NCBI GenBank assembly: GCA_020796225.1 | Contig: CM036755.1 | Coordinates: 47,624,806-47,688,805 of the forward strand | Direction of reading: 5' to 3' | Origin: Arion vulgaris | Taxonomy: Eukaryota; Mollusca; Gastropoda; Stylommatophora; Arionidae | DNA: 64,000 bases | In this document: piece after piece, positions 39,700-49,379 of the stretch | How positions within the stretch are numbered: the first letter of the stretch is position 1 | Layout of the letters: each line of letters begins with the position of its first letter | The notes under the pieces: model-generated | What the model saw: only the letters and a program-made list of their open reading frames with translations | What the model was told of the DNA's origin: nothing | The model's database searches: none | Program-made: the position numbers and the translations under genes

Positions 39700-40360
39700 A
39701 GTTTTATCAGTGCCCAAGTTAAGCACTGGTCTATTGTCTATTATCTTTTCCCAATAGATGATGGAGTTGGGTGTTCATTCTTGACGCTAAGCGTAGAGGT
39801 GGGAGCTTTAATTTGCGTTCCAAGGCCAGATAAGTCGCCGTTGTTGTGTTATATCCGCGTTTATGTAGTGTGGTCTTGATATCGTCTATCCATCTTTTTC
39901 TTGGTCTTCCTTTGGCTCTAGTACCTGATATCTTTTTTTTAATGCTGTTATTGGTGGTTGGTTGTATTCCATTCTGTGGTGTCTGTGGCTTAGGGGTTGG
40001 TGACTTAGTGAACTCCGACGTTCTGAGTTCGAATCCGCTACGGACAGTTTGGCGGCACATTGTTTCGCGTAGATTTTTACAAAAGGACGATGGCACCACC
40101 TGTTCAGAAAGCAATGACAAACTACTGGACGTAATAATGCCTAGAAAAATAACAACAACGTTTAAAAGTTGGGGTTGATTCGCAAAGTCCTGTAAAGGAT
40201 ATGCAATTAACTTTTTTTGTATTCCATTCTCATTAAATGTCTAAACCACTGCATTTGTTATCTTTCAATGCATTCGGTTCATGAAGTTATGCCCACTCTG
40301 CTTCTGATGTCCTCGTTTCGTAGTCTATCTTTCCTGGCTTTCCACCGCCTTCCTTAAGCA
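39700..40360 (-). mobile_element. RTE-like LINE split by SINE D
   Basis: In reverse: upstream piece 40217-40360 (KCLRKAVESQE-like, MH and FNENGIQ), downstream piece 39700-39975 (RAKGRPRKRWIDDIKTTLHK, TYLALERKLKLPP). Confidence 0.8.
39976..40216 (+). mobile_element. tRNA-like SINE, family D, with 14-bp target duplication
   Basis: ttgtattccattct at 39962-39975 and 40217-40230. The head has B box gttcgaatcc (about 40028) and an upstream ggggttggtgacttag A-box region. The body has ttcagaaagcaatgacaaac; it ends tgtaaaggatatgc. Confidence 0.92.
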
Positions 40361-40697
40361 TTCCATTTCACACGTGGTGAGCTTTCTATGTATTGCTGTT
40401 AGAGACCAAGATTGGCACTGTAAACCAACTGGTAGCATAGTGTAATGCACTTGATGGAAGCTGGAAAAAATTATTTATTGACATGCCAAAGTTAGAGTTT
40501 GTGATGTCTATTGTAGAGTATAATGAAACTTGTAGACAAAATAATTGGCCATGTTGTGAATGCTGATATAAACAGAGAATGTCAGGAATTGTAAACAATG
40601 TACAGTAGACATCTTTGGTACGTGGGAAAGCATACGAACTCTCTTATGAGGGAGGGTGTGCAATGGTGTGCATAAATATTATGAAATTATTACGTAT

Positions 40698-41400
40698 CTG
40701 ATCATCATCAGGTACCGTGCCGGCTGGCGTAGGTTGCAATGGATCTCCAAAAAGCTCTGTCTCTGGTGTTTGCTATTGTCTTAAATGTTGATACTCTTCC
40801 GTACTACGAGGTCAGACTGTCCAAAATTTGTCTTCCTTTGTCTCGACTCCCTTCGATTTTACCAGTTGTTACAATTTACTGAGTCAGCGACATCTCAGAT
40901 GGCTGGGACACGTGTGCCGTATGAGCGATGATAGAATCCCAAAGAACATTCTATATGGTCAACTCGCATCTCGTGCTAGACAGCATGGGCGCCCATTATT
41001 ACGCTTCATTGACACCTGCAAGCTTGATCTAACTTCATGCGGCATAGACAAAAAACACTGGGAGCGGCTGGCCAAAGACAGGCAAGCATGGCGAGCGGCA
41101 GTGAGGGGCGGCTCAAAAAAAAGAAGAAAAACAACATCACATGTGGAGGCAAAAGAGAGCACAGAGCGCAGAGAGAACATCCCATGCATCGGCTCTAGTC
41201 TCCAGTTTTACCTGCAGCAACTGTGGCAAGGATTGTCACTCCAGACTAGGCCATTACAGCCACATGAAACGTTGTGATTCAGCACAGAACATACTACGTG
41301 ACGCAACACCTATTGTCTCCTGAGACAAAGAGGCTAATGATGACAATGTGTTATAAACCTCCCTTTCTCATCTCATGTCCGAAAAATGATGACTGCCTCT
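40698..41400 (-). mobile_element. LINE family G split by a second LINE
   Basis: 40698-40880 (cggctggcgtaggttgcaat, ccagttgttacaat) continues at 41341-41400 (acaatgtgttataaacctcc). The repeat acaat marks the insertion. Confidence 0.7.
40881..41345 (+). mobile_element. LINE C-terminus with terminal zinc finger
   Basis: Reads LSQRHLRWLGHVCRMSDDRI, then KLDLTSCGIDKKHWERLAKD, RQAWRAAVRGGSKKR, and in a shifted frame FTCSNCGKDCHSRLGHYSHM. Related pieces are at 51580-51900 and 62915-63130. One frameshift separates the finger from the body. Confidence 0.88.
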
Positions 41401-41639
41401 TTCTTCTATTGATAGTGAGTTTTCTCTGTGTCTTAGCTTCATTCAACACCTCCACATTAGTCATTTTAGCAGTCCATGTGATTCTTATCCTTCATGCGCA
41501 TCAGATAACTACAATTATTATTGTATTTAGAAATATGTACTAACGGGGCCGTTCAGAGAGCTCAGTGCATTTAACAGTGGCGTATCTTTGTCAACAATAC
41601 GACTCGCAAAATTTACATTGCAAAAACGAAAGTAATGAG

Positions 41640-42417
41640 GAACAGCAACATAATCAAAAAACCTAATTATGTCACAAAATGAAATTATAGAAGAAGTTCA
41701 GGGTTTCGTATACCTGGGAAGTACAGTATCGCAGAAGGGATGATTCAGAAAAGGACATCATTGGAAAAATTAAGAAAACAGGTCAAACTTTCTATATACT
41801 CAACAAAATCTGGAAAACCAAATGAAAAAGAAAAAAAAATATGTATAGACGAACTGTCCTGTGAGTGTTATTATACAGTAGTGAGTACAGTCGACCGCCT
41901 GCCCAGCGAGTTCGTAACGCGTTGGACAACGGGTGACAAGCCCCTTGTGAGTGCGGTTCAATTCCGCAGGCTGGCAGAAAAGCCACAGGTTCTCCAGATC
42001 TACGATGTTCGTGGCACCGAACCGAAGAGTTACGATGTCCATGGAACCGAGTCGAAGAGCTGAAAGCTCAAGTGCTTCTGGATCGGAAAAAAATGACAGT
42101 AGTGAGTGCTATGAAACGACCCAATACATCATACACCATCTGGAGACATTTCAGAATAAATGTTTAAGAATTATGCGAATATTCTAGACAAAAGCAGTAG
42201 CAAATAAAGAGCTTTCAAACGAGCAAATTGTCATCATGGAGACCATCATTAAAAGGCATATATGGAGGTAGATTTGTCATGTAAGTCGTATGCCAGTAGG
42301 AACATTGGCTAGAACAGCTCTCTGATGAACAGTGGATGGAATAAAAGGCCTGGATGTTCAAAGAAAATATTGAGAGAAGAATATTGAAAAGAGAATATTG
42401 AGAAGAAGACAATATTG
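41640..42417 (+). mobile_element. RTE-like LINE fragment split by SINE J
   Basis: Reads a GFVYLGSTVSQKG-type RT piece before the SINE, then HHLETFQNKCLRIMRIFWTK-type sequence, IIKRHIWRWICHVSRM-type sequence and an ERELK end. At the very end the sequence becomes tandem (next entry). Confidence 0.82.
41887..42095 (+). mobile_element. tRNA-like SINE, family J, with 12-bp target duplication
   Basis: acagtagtgagt at 41875-41886 and 42096-42107. B box ggttcaattcc at about 41957; the 3' end is gtgcttctggatcgg plus A run. Confidence 0.92.
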
Positions 42418-42750
42418 GAAAGAGAGTTGAAAGACTGTTGCCTAACATGGGAAACAATGGATAGAAAGAAAGTTGAAAGACTGTTGCCTAACATGGGAAA
42501 CAATGGATAGAAAGAAAGTTGAAAGACTGTGGCCTAACATGGGAAACAATGGATAGAAAGAAAGTTGAAAGACGGTGGCCTGACATGGGAAACAATGGAT
42601 AGAAAGAAAGTGAAAACGGTGGCCTGAACATAGGAACAATGGATAGAAAGAAAGTTGAAAGACTGTGGCCTAACATGGGAAACAATGGATAGAAAGAAAG
42701 TTGAAAGACTGTGGCCTAACATAGGAAACAATGGGTAGAAAGGCGGCAGA
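42418..42750 (+). repeat. 46-bp satellite made from a LINE C-terminus
   Basis: Seven units of gaaagaaagttgaaagactg, tggcctaacatgggaaacaa, tggata. Each encodes part of the LINE's LTWETMDRK motif, and the LINE resumes after the array (KAAERQQLKSF). GAAAG flanks the first unit at exactly 46-bp spacing. Confidence 0.92.
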
Positions 42751-42954
42751 ACGGCAGCAATTAAAATCTTTTGTTAAAACCGTATATATCAAACGGGAGA
42801 CGAAGAGGATATAGATAGAAATAGATAGTATCCTGGTCTTTCATAAATGCTAGAATCTGAAAATTGAATAATTTATTTTTAAAATCAATTTTTTAAAATG
42901 AATTTCATGCAACATGTGTTCATTTTCATGAAATATTATTATTATTATTGCTAT

Positions 42955-43320
42955 ATTTCTTCTTCTTCTGCGTACTCACTAGATTGGGATTTCGGATTAT
43001 CTAATAAAGGCAGTCTTCTGCCTCAGATTATCAGCCACGCCATACAGTTTGTCTTCTGCGTACTCACTAGATTGGGATTTCGGATTCTCTAATAAAGGCA
43101 GTCTTCTGCCTCAGATTATCAGCCACGACATACAGTTTGTCTTCTGCGTTCTCACTAGATTGGGATTTCGGATTATCTAATAAAGGCAGCCGTCTGCCTC
43201 AGATTATCAGCCACGCCATACAGTTTGTCTTCTGCGTTCTCACTAGATTAGGATTTCGGATTCTCTAATAAAGGCAGTCGTCTGCCTCAGATTGTCAGCC
43301 ACGCCATACAGTTTATCTTG
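42955..43320 (-). repeat. 88-bp satellite made from a LINE 3' end
   Basis: Four units of tcttctgcgtactcactaga, ttgggatttcggattatcta, ataaaggcagtcttctgcct, cagattatcagccacgccat, acagtttg. In reverse each encodes KLYGVADNLRQKTAFIR, the end of the LINE continuing at 43320-43631. Confidence 0.9.
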
Positions 43321-43631
43321 GACGCTGGTGTAAGTGGGCCACCTCTTTCTTCTCAAGTCTGCATACTGGGGGCAGTTCTGGAGGATATAATTCCTATGAT
43401 ATCTGCTGCTTCCCCGTTTGTGCCGACCTCTTCCCGCAGTAAGTTCTGGTCACCCTCGTGATGGTAGGTCTGACATTCTTACTCCGTGGCTAAATCTTAG
43501 AGGCAGATTGACGACCGTAGAATCCGTTATCCCACTCCTCATTGTGAGGGGTCGTTGCACCATGTTATGCGCCTTATTGCCTGGTGCATCCGTTTTCTGC
43601 AAGCATTTGTTTCGGGTTAGCTTTCCCTAGC
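43320..43631 (-). mobile_element. LINE C-terminus upstream of the satellite
   Basis: In reverse: RNYILQNCPQYADLRRKRWP, then TYTSVQDKLYG, i.e. the EHILQ.CP...LR...WP motif series of I/Jockey-like LINEs. Confidence 0.78.
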
Positions 43632-43750
43632 GGACACGTGCATCCGATTTCAGCCAAACCTTCTTAGTCGCCTCTTACGACATGCGTGGCAGGTAACAGT
43701 GGTTCTATTCTTTACACCCCCAATTTGGGCCCCGGTAACCACTCGGGTGT
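43632..43750 (-). mobile_element. SINE C head only
   Basis: Shows cggacacgtgcatccgattt, cttacgacatgcgtggcagg and ccggtaaccactcgggtg. The tail half is absent. Confidence 0.75.
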
Positions 43751-43842
43751 TATTGCTATACAATACTGGTAAACAGTACATGTCATTATAACTTTAAAAT
43801 GTGGAAAATACATTTCACTATATATACACTAATAGATTTGAT

Positions 43843-44007
43843 CAGTGGCGGCTCGTGGGCATTGTTGCTGGTGGGACCAGACAAATATTTTTTGGAAAAA
43901 CCATGGATTTGGGTTGTTATTTTTAAATTATAAAATAATAAATACACGTTACACATTATTTTTGGTGGGGCCCGGCCCCACAGACCTTTAATGACGAGCC
44001 GCCTCTG
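43843..44007 (-). mobile_element. hAT-like MITE, inverted copy
   Basis: Ends cagtggcggctcgt and acgagccgcctctg; flanks gatttgat (43835-43842) and gatttaat (44008-44015), an 8-bp duplication with one mismatch. Internal order is reversed relative to the other two copies. Confidence 0.92.
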
Positions 44008-44081
44008 GATTTAATGTTTTCCACATTAGTAAATAAACTAGTATGTACAATTCTCTAAGTAGAAAACAAAGCTCTCACTTT

Positions 44082-44248
44082 TCTTCTTCTTTCTTCTTTG
44101 CGTTCGTTCTTTACGACCAATTTTAATAACTCTTTGTGATATGTTTGATCTTTGCCAAGAACATGTATACGTTGCACATTGGTTTGGTAGGCCATTAAAC
44201 GCATAGACTTCTACACGTTTAAGACATGTGCACCCGATTTCAGCCAAA
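44082..44248 (-). mobile_element. 5'-truncated SINE C with target duplication
   Basis: ctctcacttt at 44072-44081 and 44249-44258. The tail (ttcttctttgcgttcgttct) is complete but the head is missing, as after incomplete LINE-driven reverse transcription. Confidence 0.9.
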
Positions 44249-44529
44249 CTCTCACTTTGAATAATCTAGTTGTTTTATAAACTGATTACTTACACGTGTT
44301 TATAATTTTTACAGGGCCGTATTTTTTTCTCATGACAACACAGCCTCTCTCTCTCTCCTCTATCTTTCTTTCTCTCTCTCTCTCACTCTCTCTTTATCAT
44401 AAGATAGAATAGAAATGTGTGCTGGATTCTCGCCGCACACAAGTAAAAGCGAATAACTCGCTGTTATTTTTTAAACATTATTAATTTGAACAGTATCTTT
44501 TACAAAAATGTATTGCGAAATAATTTGTC

Positions 44530-44645
44530 TCTTTTCGTTCTCTCTTTCTTTGCCTCCCACTTCACTGCCTGCTTTGGTATTCTTTGATCATTTCTTATCA
44601 ACGTATGCCTATCATATTCGAAATATATTAAACATAAATTCAACA
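44530..44645 (-). mobile_element. LINE scrap beyond the kinase gene stop
   Basis: In reverse reads RHTLIRNDQRIPKQAVKWEA, an RTE-like (G)HTLRR.DQRIPKQA motif. It lies 30 nt past the stop codon of the kinase ORF. Confidence 0.65.
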
Positions 44646-44674
44646 ATGCAGCTCTGCATCGTTTTGACAAGTTC

Positions 44675-47600
44675 TCAAGTACTTTCTTTATTAGCTGCCG
44701 ACTCTCCATGATCTTCAGGTTCGGCCCAAAGTTCCAAGTAATCTGAATTCATTTCAAGCACATCTGACCACATCTCCGAGAGAGTTTCAAAAGAAGGTCT
44801 CTCATCCGGTTTGATTTTCCAACAAGACTTAACAACTGCGAAGACTTCCTCGTCACAGTTCGATGGACGATGCAAGCTTGAAGACGCTTGGACAGTCGGA
44901 ACTGACCCAAGCGTAATTACTTCCCAACAAAGTACTCCGTACGACCAAATATCAGATTGAACAGAAAATACGCCTTTACTTGTAGATTCTGGGGACATCC
45001 AATTCAAAGAATCCGATCCAATGGTATATACTCGTACTTTGTATTTCACCTCACCATCTTGTAAACGGTAAGCAGAACCAAAGTCGCAAATTTTCACAAC
45101 TAATGGGTGCGCAGGTAGCTGGGTTATGACGTTACGCGCAGCTAAGTCACGATGAAGAATATTCAAAGAGGATAAATGAGCCATGCCCCTAGCAACCTGA
45201 CGACATATTGACGCCATCGTCATAACTAAGTTATCTTTCCTGATTTTGTTGTTTAACTCAAATGAGTGATTTGTGGCGTATGACTCACTACGGCGTCTTG
45301 TGTTTCCATCGTAACGGCAGACATCGTCTTCAAAATTGACATTCCATATTCCCTGACTTAATTCTGATAATTCGCTTAAACTGTCACGAGACTGCTCAGA
45401 ATCTCTTCTCTCGTTGACCTCTGTTTGAATTTGTACACTCTCAGAATCTACACAAAATTCATCTTTTTCAGTAAAAAATCTCGTTTCCGGTAGAATGTCT
45501 TTGCTTGCTTTAACCCCGTCGTCGGGGTCCACAACATTTGAACATGATGCCCCAGCAGAGTTGAAGACCTCAGAGAGACATGTTGTATCTGTGATATCTG
45601 ATCTACAGTCTGTTATGTTACAAGATCTCGTCTTAACAACAAAACCTGGAACTCGATTTCTTTGTTCGTGAAGATACTCCAGAAGACAGACTCCGTTCAC
45701 TAGCTCCATCACCACAAGAGTGGAGTCCACGCCGCTGCTGAACCCGTAATATTTGATAACATTAATATGTGGTAAGATCACTCGCAAAATTTGAATCTCC
45801 TGATTAATTCTACATAAGTATTTATTTTTATCACATTTCCGGACTGGTTTTCTATATTCTTTAACAGCGACTTCTGTCATGTTTCCCCCGTTTGTATCGC
45901 TATTAAGATAAGCTTTATAGACGTGGCTAAATTTCCCAGAACCTACCAACTCTGCAATAGAAATTCTGGATCTTTCAATGTTTTCCCGTGGATGTACACA
46001 ATCCATTTCGCTAAAAATATCATCTGCACTTGTCAGTTGATTTCGCTTCGATCCTTTCAAAAATGATGCTGATTTCTGACTTTGTAGCAAATTTTCTAGT
46101 ATCTTCATACCTCTACAGTTTCTTCTCCATATTAACCAGATCAAAAATAAACACATGAATGCTGAAATACACATGATCACTTTTGTAGTATTAAAGTTAT
46201 CTTCGGGATTATCTACTGAACTATTTAAGTTAATGTTTGACCATGGTGATGGTATCGGTTGACTTCTGCAAACAATAAATTGTCTAGACGTATAGTATGA
46301 TCGATACATGTGGGAAGGCGCCATGCTTTTATTGTTTCGGTACTGTTGAGGTCCTTTCGACAGGAAATTGTCCGGTTGAGGTCCTTTAGGCAGGAAAATA
46401 GCATTGTGCTCACAAATATTGCTATATTTCACGGAGAAATGTTGCATTTGAGAAACCTCTAAATGTGGGCATGCGTCATTATCATTTAGTTCTGTGTTGG
46501 ACGTCAATTTTCTCAAATCGTTTTCGACATTAATCTGTAATTTTATTTGAGAAACGGAAGAAGAACACATAACACATACTGGTTCATTGATTGTCAATGT
46601 CATGCTAGACATTCCGTCACTAGAGTATGAAGATATATTCTCCGAACATGTTCCATACAGATAGCCAACTTTTGAGCTTGCAGCAGATGTATCTTCATAA
46701 CAATTGAAGTGAATTGTTTCGTTTTCGACAGCTGTGAAGATATTTTCTGTTCTGTTTTTAATCACATCATGTCGAAAATACATATCTAATTTTCTTTTCT
46801 CGTTATTTGATGGGACTGGAATTATAAATTGACATTTAAAAATAATTGATAAATCTAAGTTTACATTTTCAAATAGTGGTTCTGGACGAATCCATTTTTG
46901 TAAATGTAAATATTTGACAGTGAAAGATTCATTTACAAGTACACTTTTGTCCACGTAAATAAAACGTAGGTCACCCTCTCTAATCTGGTGTTTCATTGAC
47001 TTTTGGTGCGCTAATAAAACACCTGTGCAGTATTTCGTTTTGAAGGATGACATGATTTCATTTTGGTAGATATTTACTGGTTTGGGGATAATGAGTTGAC
47101 TAGTTGAAGTTAGAACATTTACAACTCTAACATCGTGAGAAGGTGACAGAAATACTTTGTAATCTGAATGGACAGCGATACAGACATACAACCCTGGTTC
47201 TGAAAGTTTTACAGTAAACAATTGATTAATATTTGTATCACCTTGTTCTGGAACAACCGGTGGTGAGTCCAAACGCAACTGAAAGTTCACCCCCGATACA
47301 CAATCGGCTTTGTCTAATTTTGTTTCTGGTTCACAGCTTAGAGATTTGACTCCTGAATTTCCATGATTCCACGCGTGCCATCCGCTATAAATAAGGTTAT
47401 CTGGTGTGCTCCTGACCAAGCACTGCAAGACCAGAGAGTCCGAAATATTACTGCTAGATTCCATATAAGCATTCCCAATATATTCCTCAAATTTAAGCAA
47501 AAACCATGTAAATATTTTTTTACTAGAAGCAGAGTCTATTATTCTAATATTTTCGTTTCCAAAATTTGGACTACCTTCACCTTCCCCTTGATAGAATATT

Positions 47601-48409
47601 GTAAAAGTAGCCAACTCGACCACCATTCTCAGTGTTGAGGTGGAGATGGTGTCAGCTTTATTACGAGTATACATTTTATGTTCAGAATTTCTTGACACTT
47701 TTTTATTTGATTGAGTGTTTATTTTATCAAGATCTTTTATAGAAGAAAACCTGGCAACACTACTTTGGATTTTATCTATGTTTGTGAAAGATGTAGTTTC
47801 AACGTCCGTAATTCCCTGTCTTTCAGCTGTAGGTGGCGTTTTGTTTATTGTCTTAAAGTTATCAGGAACAGTGGTGTATAAAATGGTCTTCAAGTTTATA
47901 TTTTGTTGACTTTTAGACGAGGATCTTGAAGTTAATGTTATATCATCGCTGCGCATGTATGGGTGGTGTGCAACACTTGTCATTTCTTGACTTTGGAAAT
48001 TTAGAAGTGTTGTATCAAGTTGTGCGCTATAATTTGGCATGCATAATCCAACCTGGCCTTTGTCGCAAACCTTACTACTACTATTTGACAAACGTCTGCG
48101 TACTCTCTGTAGATTTAATTTAAAAATAGGTGTTCCAATTTCAGAAATGGTTGACTCACGTGTTGGGAAATTATTGTTTTTGTGAGCTTGGCGTGTTGAT
48201 AAGTTGATGAACTGTGCAAAGATAGCGTGCTTCGGATCCAAATTACTTGACACTGAGTTTAGTCGAGTTTCACTTATCAGTGAAGCATATATACTTTTGC
48301 CACCATCATCTAGAGTCACTGGCAGTGCATAACTTAATAGTTGATGAATAACGCTTCCAAAAGTCATCAAAATGACAGCACATCGTATACAGCTTGTCGT
48401 GACATCCAT
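44675..48409 (-). CDS. intronless receptor tyrosine kinase, 1244 aa
   Basis: Complete ORF; an in-frame TGA six codons before the ATG and a good start context (AAG-ATG-G) fix the start. Residues 8-28 form a signal peptide core (VILMTFGSVIHQLLSYA). The ectodomain (29-743) has many N-glycosylation sequons and a part that looks Ig-like (about 325-430, ending GLYVCIAVHS). The membrane helix is 744-761. Kinase: glycine loop GSGKFSHV (823-830), Lys850 in VAVKEY, Glu871, a long insert (~918-1057), HRDLAARN (1086-1093), DFG (1109-1111), SPE instead of APE (1139-1141), D1153 in DIWSYG and Arg1204. All catalytic residues are present. KICDFG, the long insert and WSYGVLCWEVITLG recall class III/V (PDGFR/KIT/VEGFR) kinases. 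The stretch after TLGSVP is about 15 residues shorter than usual. Host RTKs normally have many introns, so a retrocopy origin is possible. Subfamily uncertain. Confidence 0.9.
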   Translation of the reverse strand: MDVTTSCIRCAVILMTFGSVIHQLLSYALPVTLDDGGKSIYASLISETRLNSVSSNLDPKHAIFAQFINLSTRQAHKNNNFPTRESTISEIGTPIFKLNLQRVRRRLSNSSSKVCDKGQVGLCMPNYSAQLDTTLLNFQSQEMTSVAHHPYMRSDDITLTSRSSSKSQQNINLKTILYTTVPDNFKTINKTPPTAERQGITDVETTSFTNIDKIQSSVARFSSIKDLDKINTQSNKKVSRNSEHKMYTRNKADTISTSTLRMVVELATFTIFYQGEGEGSPNFGNENIRIIDSASSKKIFTWFLLKFEEYIGNAYMESSSNISDSLVLQCLVRSTPDNLIYSGWHAWNHGNSGVKSLSCEPETKLDKADCVSGVNFQLRLDSPPVVPEQGDTNINQLFTVKLSEPGLYVCIAVHSDYKVFLSPSHDVRVVNVLTSTSQLIIPKPVNIYQNEIMSSFKTKYCTGVLLAHQKSMKHQIREGDLRFIYVDKSVLVNESFTVKYLHLQKWIRPEPLFENVNLDLSIIFKCQFIIPVPSNNEKRKLDMYFRHDVIKNRTENIFTAVENETIHFNCYEDTSAASSKVGYLYGTCSENISSYSSDGMSSMTLTINEPVCVMCSSSVSQIKLQINVENDLRKLTSNTELNDNDACPHLEVSQMQHFSVKYSNICEHNAIFLPKGPQPDNFLSKGPQQYRNNKSMAPSHMYRSYYTSRQFIVCRSQPIPSPWSNINLNSSVDNPEDNFNTTKVIMCISAFMCLFLIWLIWRRNCRGMKILENLLQSQKSASFLKGSKRNQLTSADDIFSEMDCVHPRENIERSRISIAELVGSGKFSHVYKAYLNSDTNGGNMTEVAVKEYRKPVRKCDKNKYLCRINQEIQILRVILPHINVIKYYGFSSGVDSTLVVMELVNGVCLLEYLHEQRNRVPGFVVKTRSCNITDCRSDITDTTCLSEVFNSAGASCSNVVDPDDGVKASKDILPETRFFTEKDEFCVDSESVQIQTEVNERRDSEQSRDSLSELSELSQGIWNVNFEDDVCRYDGNTRRRSESYATNHSFELNNKIRKDNLVMTMASICRQVARGMAHLSSLNILHRDLAARNVITQLPAHPLVVKICDFGSAYRLQDGEVKYKVRVYTIGSDSLNWMSPESTSKGVFSVQSDIWSYGVLCWEVITLGSVPTVQASSSLHRPSNCDEEVFAVVKSCWKIKPDERPSFETLSEMWSDVLEMNSDYLELWAEPEDHGESAANKEST

Positions 48410-48589
48410 CTTTACGTAAAGAATTCACTATTTTCTCTAACACTGAAGTTCTTCATACATGAACACATTCCTGATTTGATGATAGGCCCTATCAATCAAT
48501 TTTCGAATTAACATAGAATTATGTCGATTTTACAAATTGTCTAATACAACTATAGTGGTACCCATATACATATCTCTATCCATGTTTTA

Positions 48590-48833
48590 TCCACGACATT
48601 ACTTTATATATAAATATTACTATCTATAGTATTCCAGCCATTACTATATATATAAATATCTCTATACAGTTTCAGCAAGGTCATTACTTTATATATAAAT
48701 ATCTTTATCCAGTTTTAGCTAGATCATTACTTTATATATAAATATATTTATCCAGTTTAAGCTAGGTCATTACTTTATATATAAATATATTTATCCAGTT
48801 TCAGCAATGTCATTACTTTATATAGAAATAAAA
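48590..48833. repeat. AT-rich satellite, proximal block
   Basis: Five ~49-bp units with tcattactttatatataaat and atctttatccagtt, a longer relative of the 41-bp unit below. About 180 bp upstream of the kinase start codon. Confidence 0.88.
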
Positions 48834-49075
48834 AAGGGATCTAAAGCCGAAGGACTGGCTTTCTTGCGCCGGGTTTGACCCCAAATGCCGTAGTCCCTCT
48901 CCGCAGAAATGACATGCAAACTGCAAAGAGTATTGCACGAACTTCGTAGCTCCGGCAACAATCCTAGGGGTCTCAGGAAAAATGCACTCGTGAACAGAAC
49001 GGCTCTGTCCGGATTCGAACCCACGATCTTCGGATCCCAAAGCACGGGCCTAACTTAACCACTTAACTACAGAGA
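48834..49075 (-). mobile_element. tRNA-like SINE family F within the satellite
   Basis: In reverse: gcgccgggtttgacccc, ccggattcgaacccacg (B box) and accacttaactaca (A-box complement). Confidence 0.88.
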
Positions 49076-49087
49076 CTTAGCTACAAG

Positions 49088-49375
49088 GACGTGCTATATA
49101 TTTTCTCAGTATGATACAAGTCTTCGAAATGCCGCCCCTTAAATGTTTTTCCTTAAAATAACCTTCAATTGTAATTTTGATTTTTCTACTTTGCCGCTCC
49201 TTTAGGTTCTGCCTGATACGACCGCGTCTCTGCCGCTCCCTTTACAGGGTTTTGCCTGATACGACCGCGTCTCTGCCGCCCTTTACGATTCTGCCTGATG
49301 CGACCGAACTCTGCCGCTCCCTTTACGGTTCTGCCTGATACGACCCGCTCTCAGTTGCATAGAACGCCGGCTCCT
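49088..49375. repeat. dispersed repeat H with amplified end
   Basis: Shows tattttctcagtatgataca and gtcttcgaaatgccgcccct, then four copies of a ~42-bp unit (tgccgctccctttac, ggttctgcctgatacgaccg, cgtctc). Confidence 0.8.
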
Positions 49376-49379
49376 GACC

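Noticed and set aside
46225..48123. Short frames antisense or out of frame within the kinase gene
   Set aside because: Shadows of the 1244-codon kinase frame.
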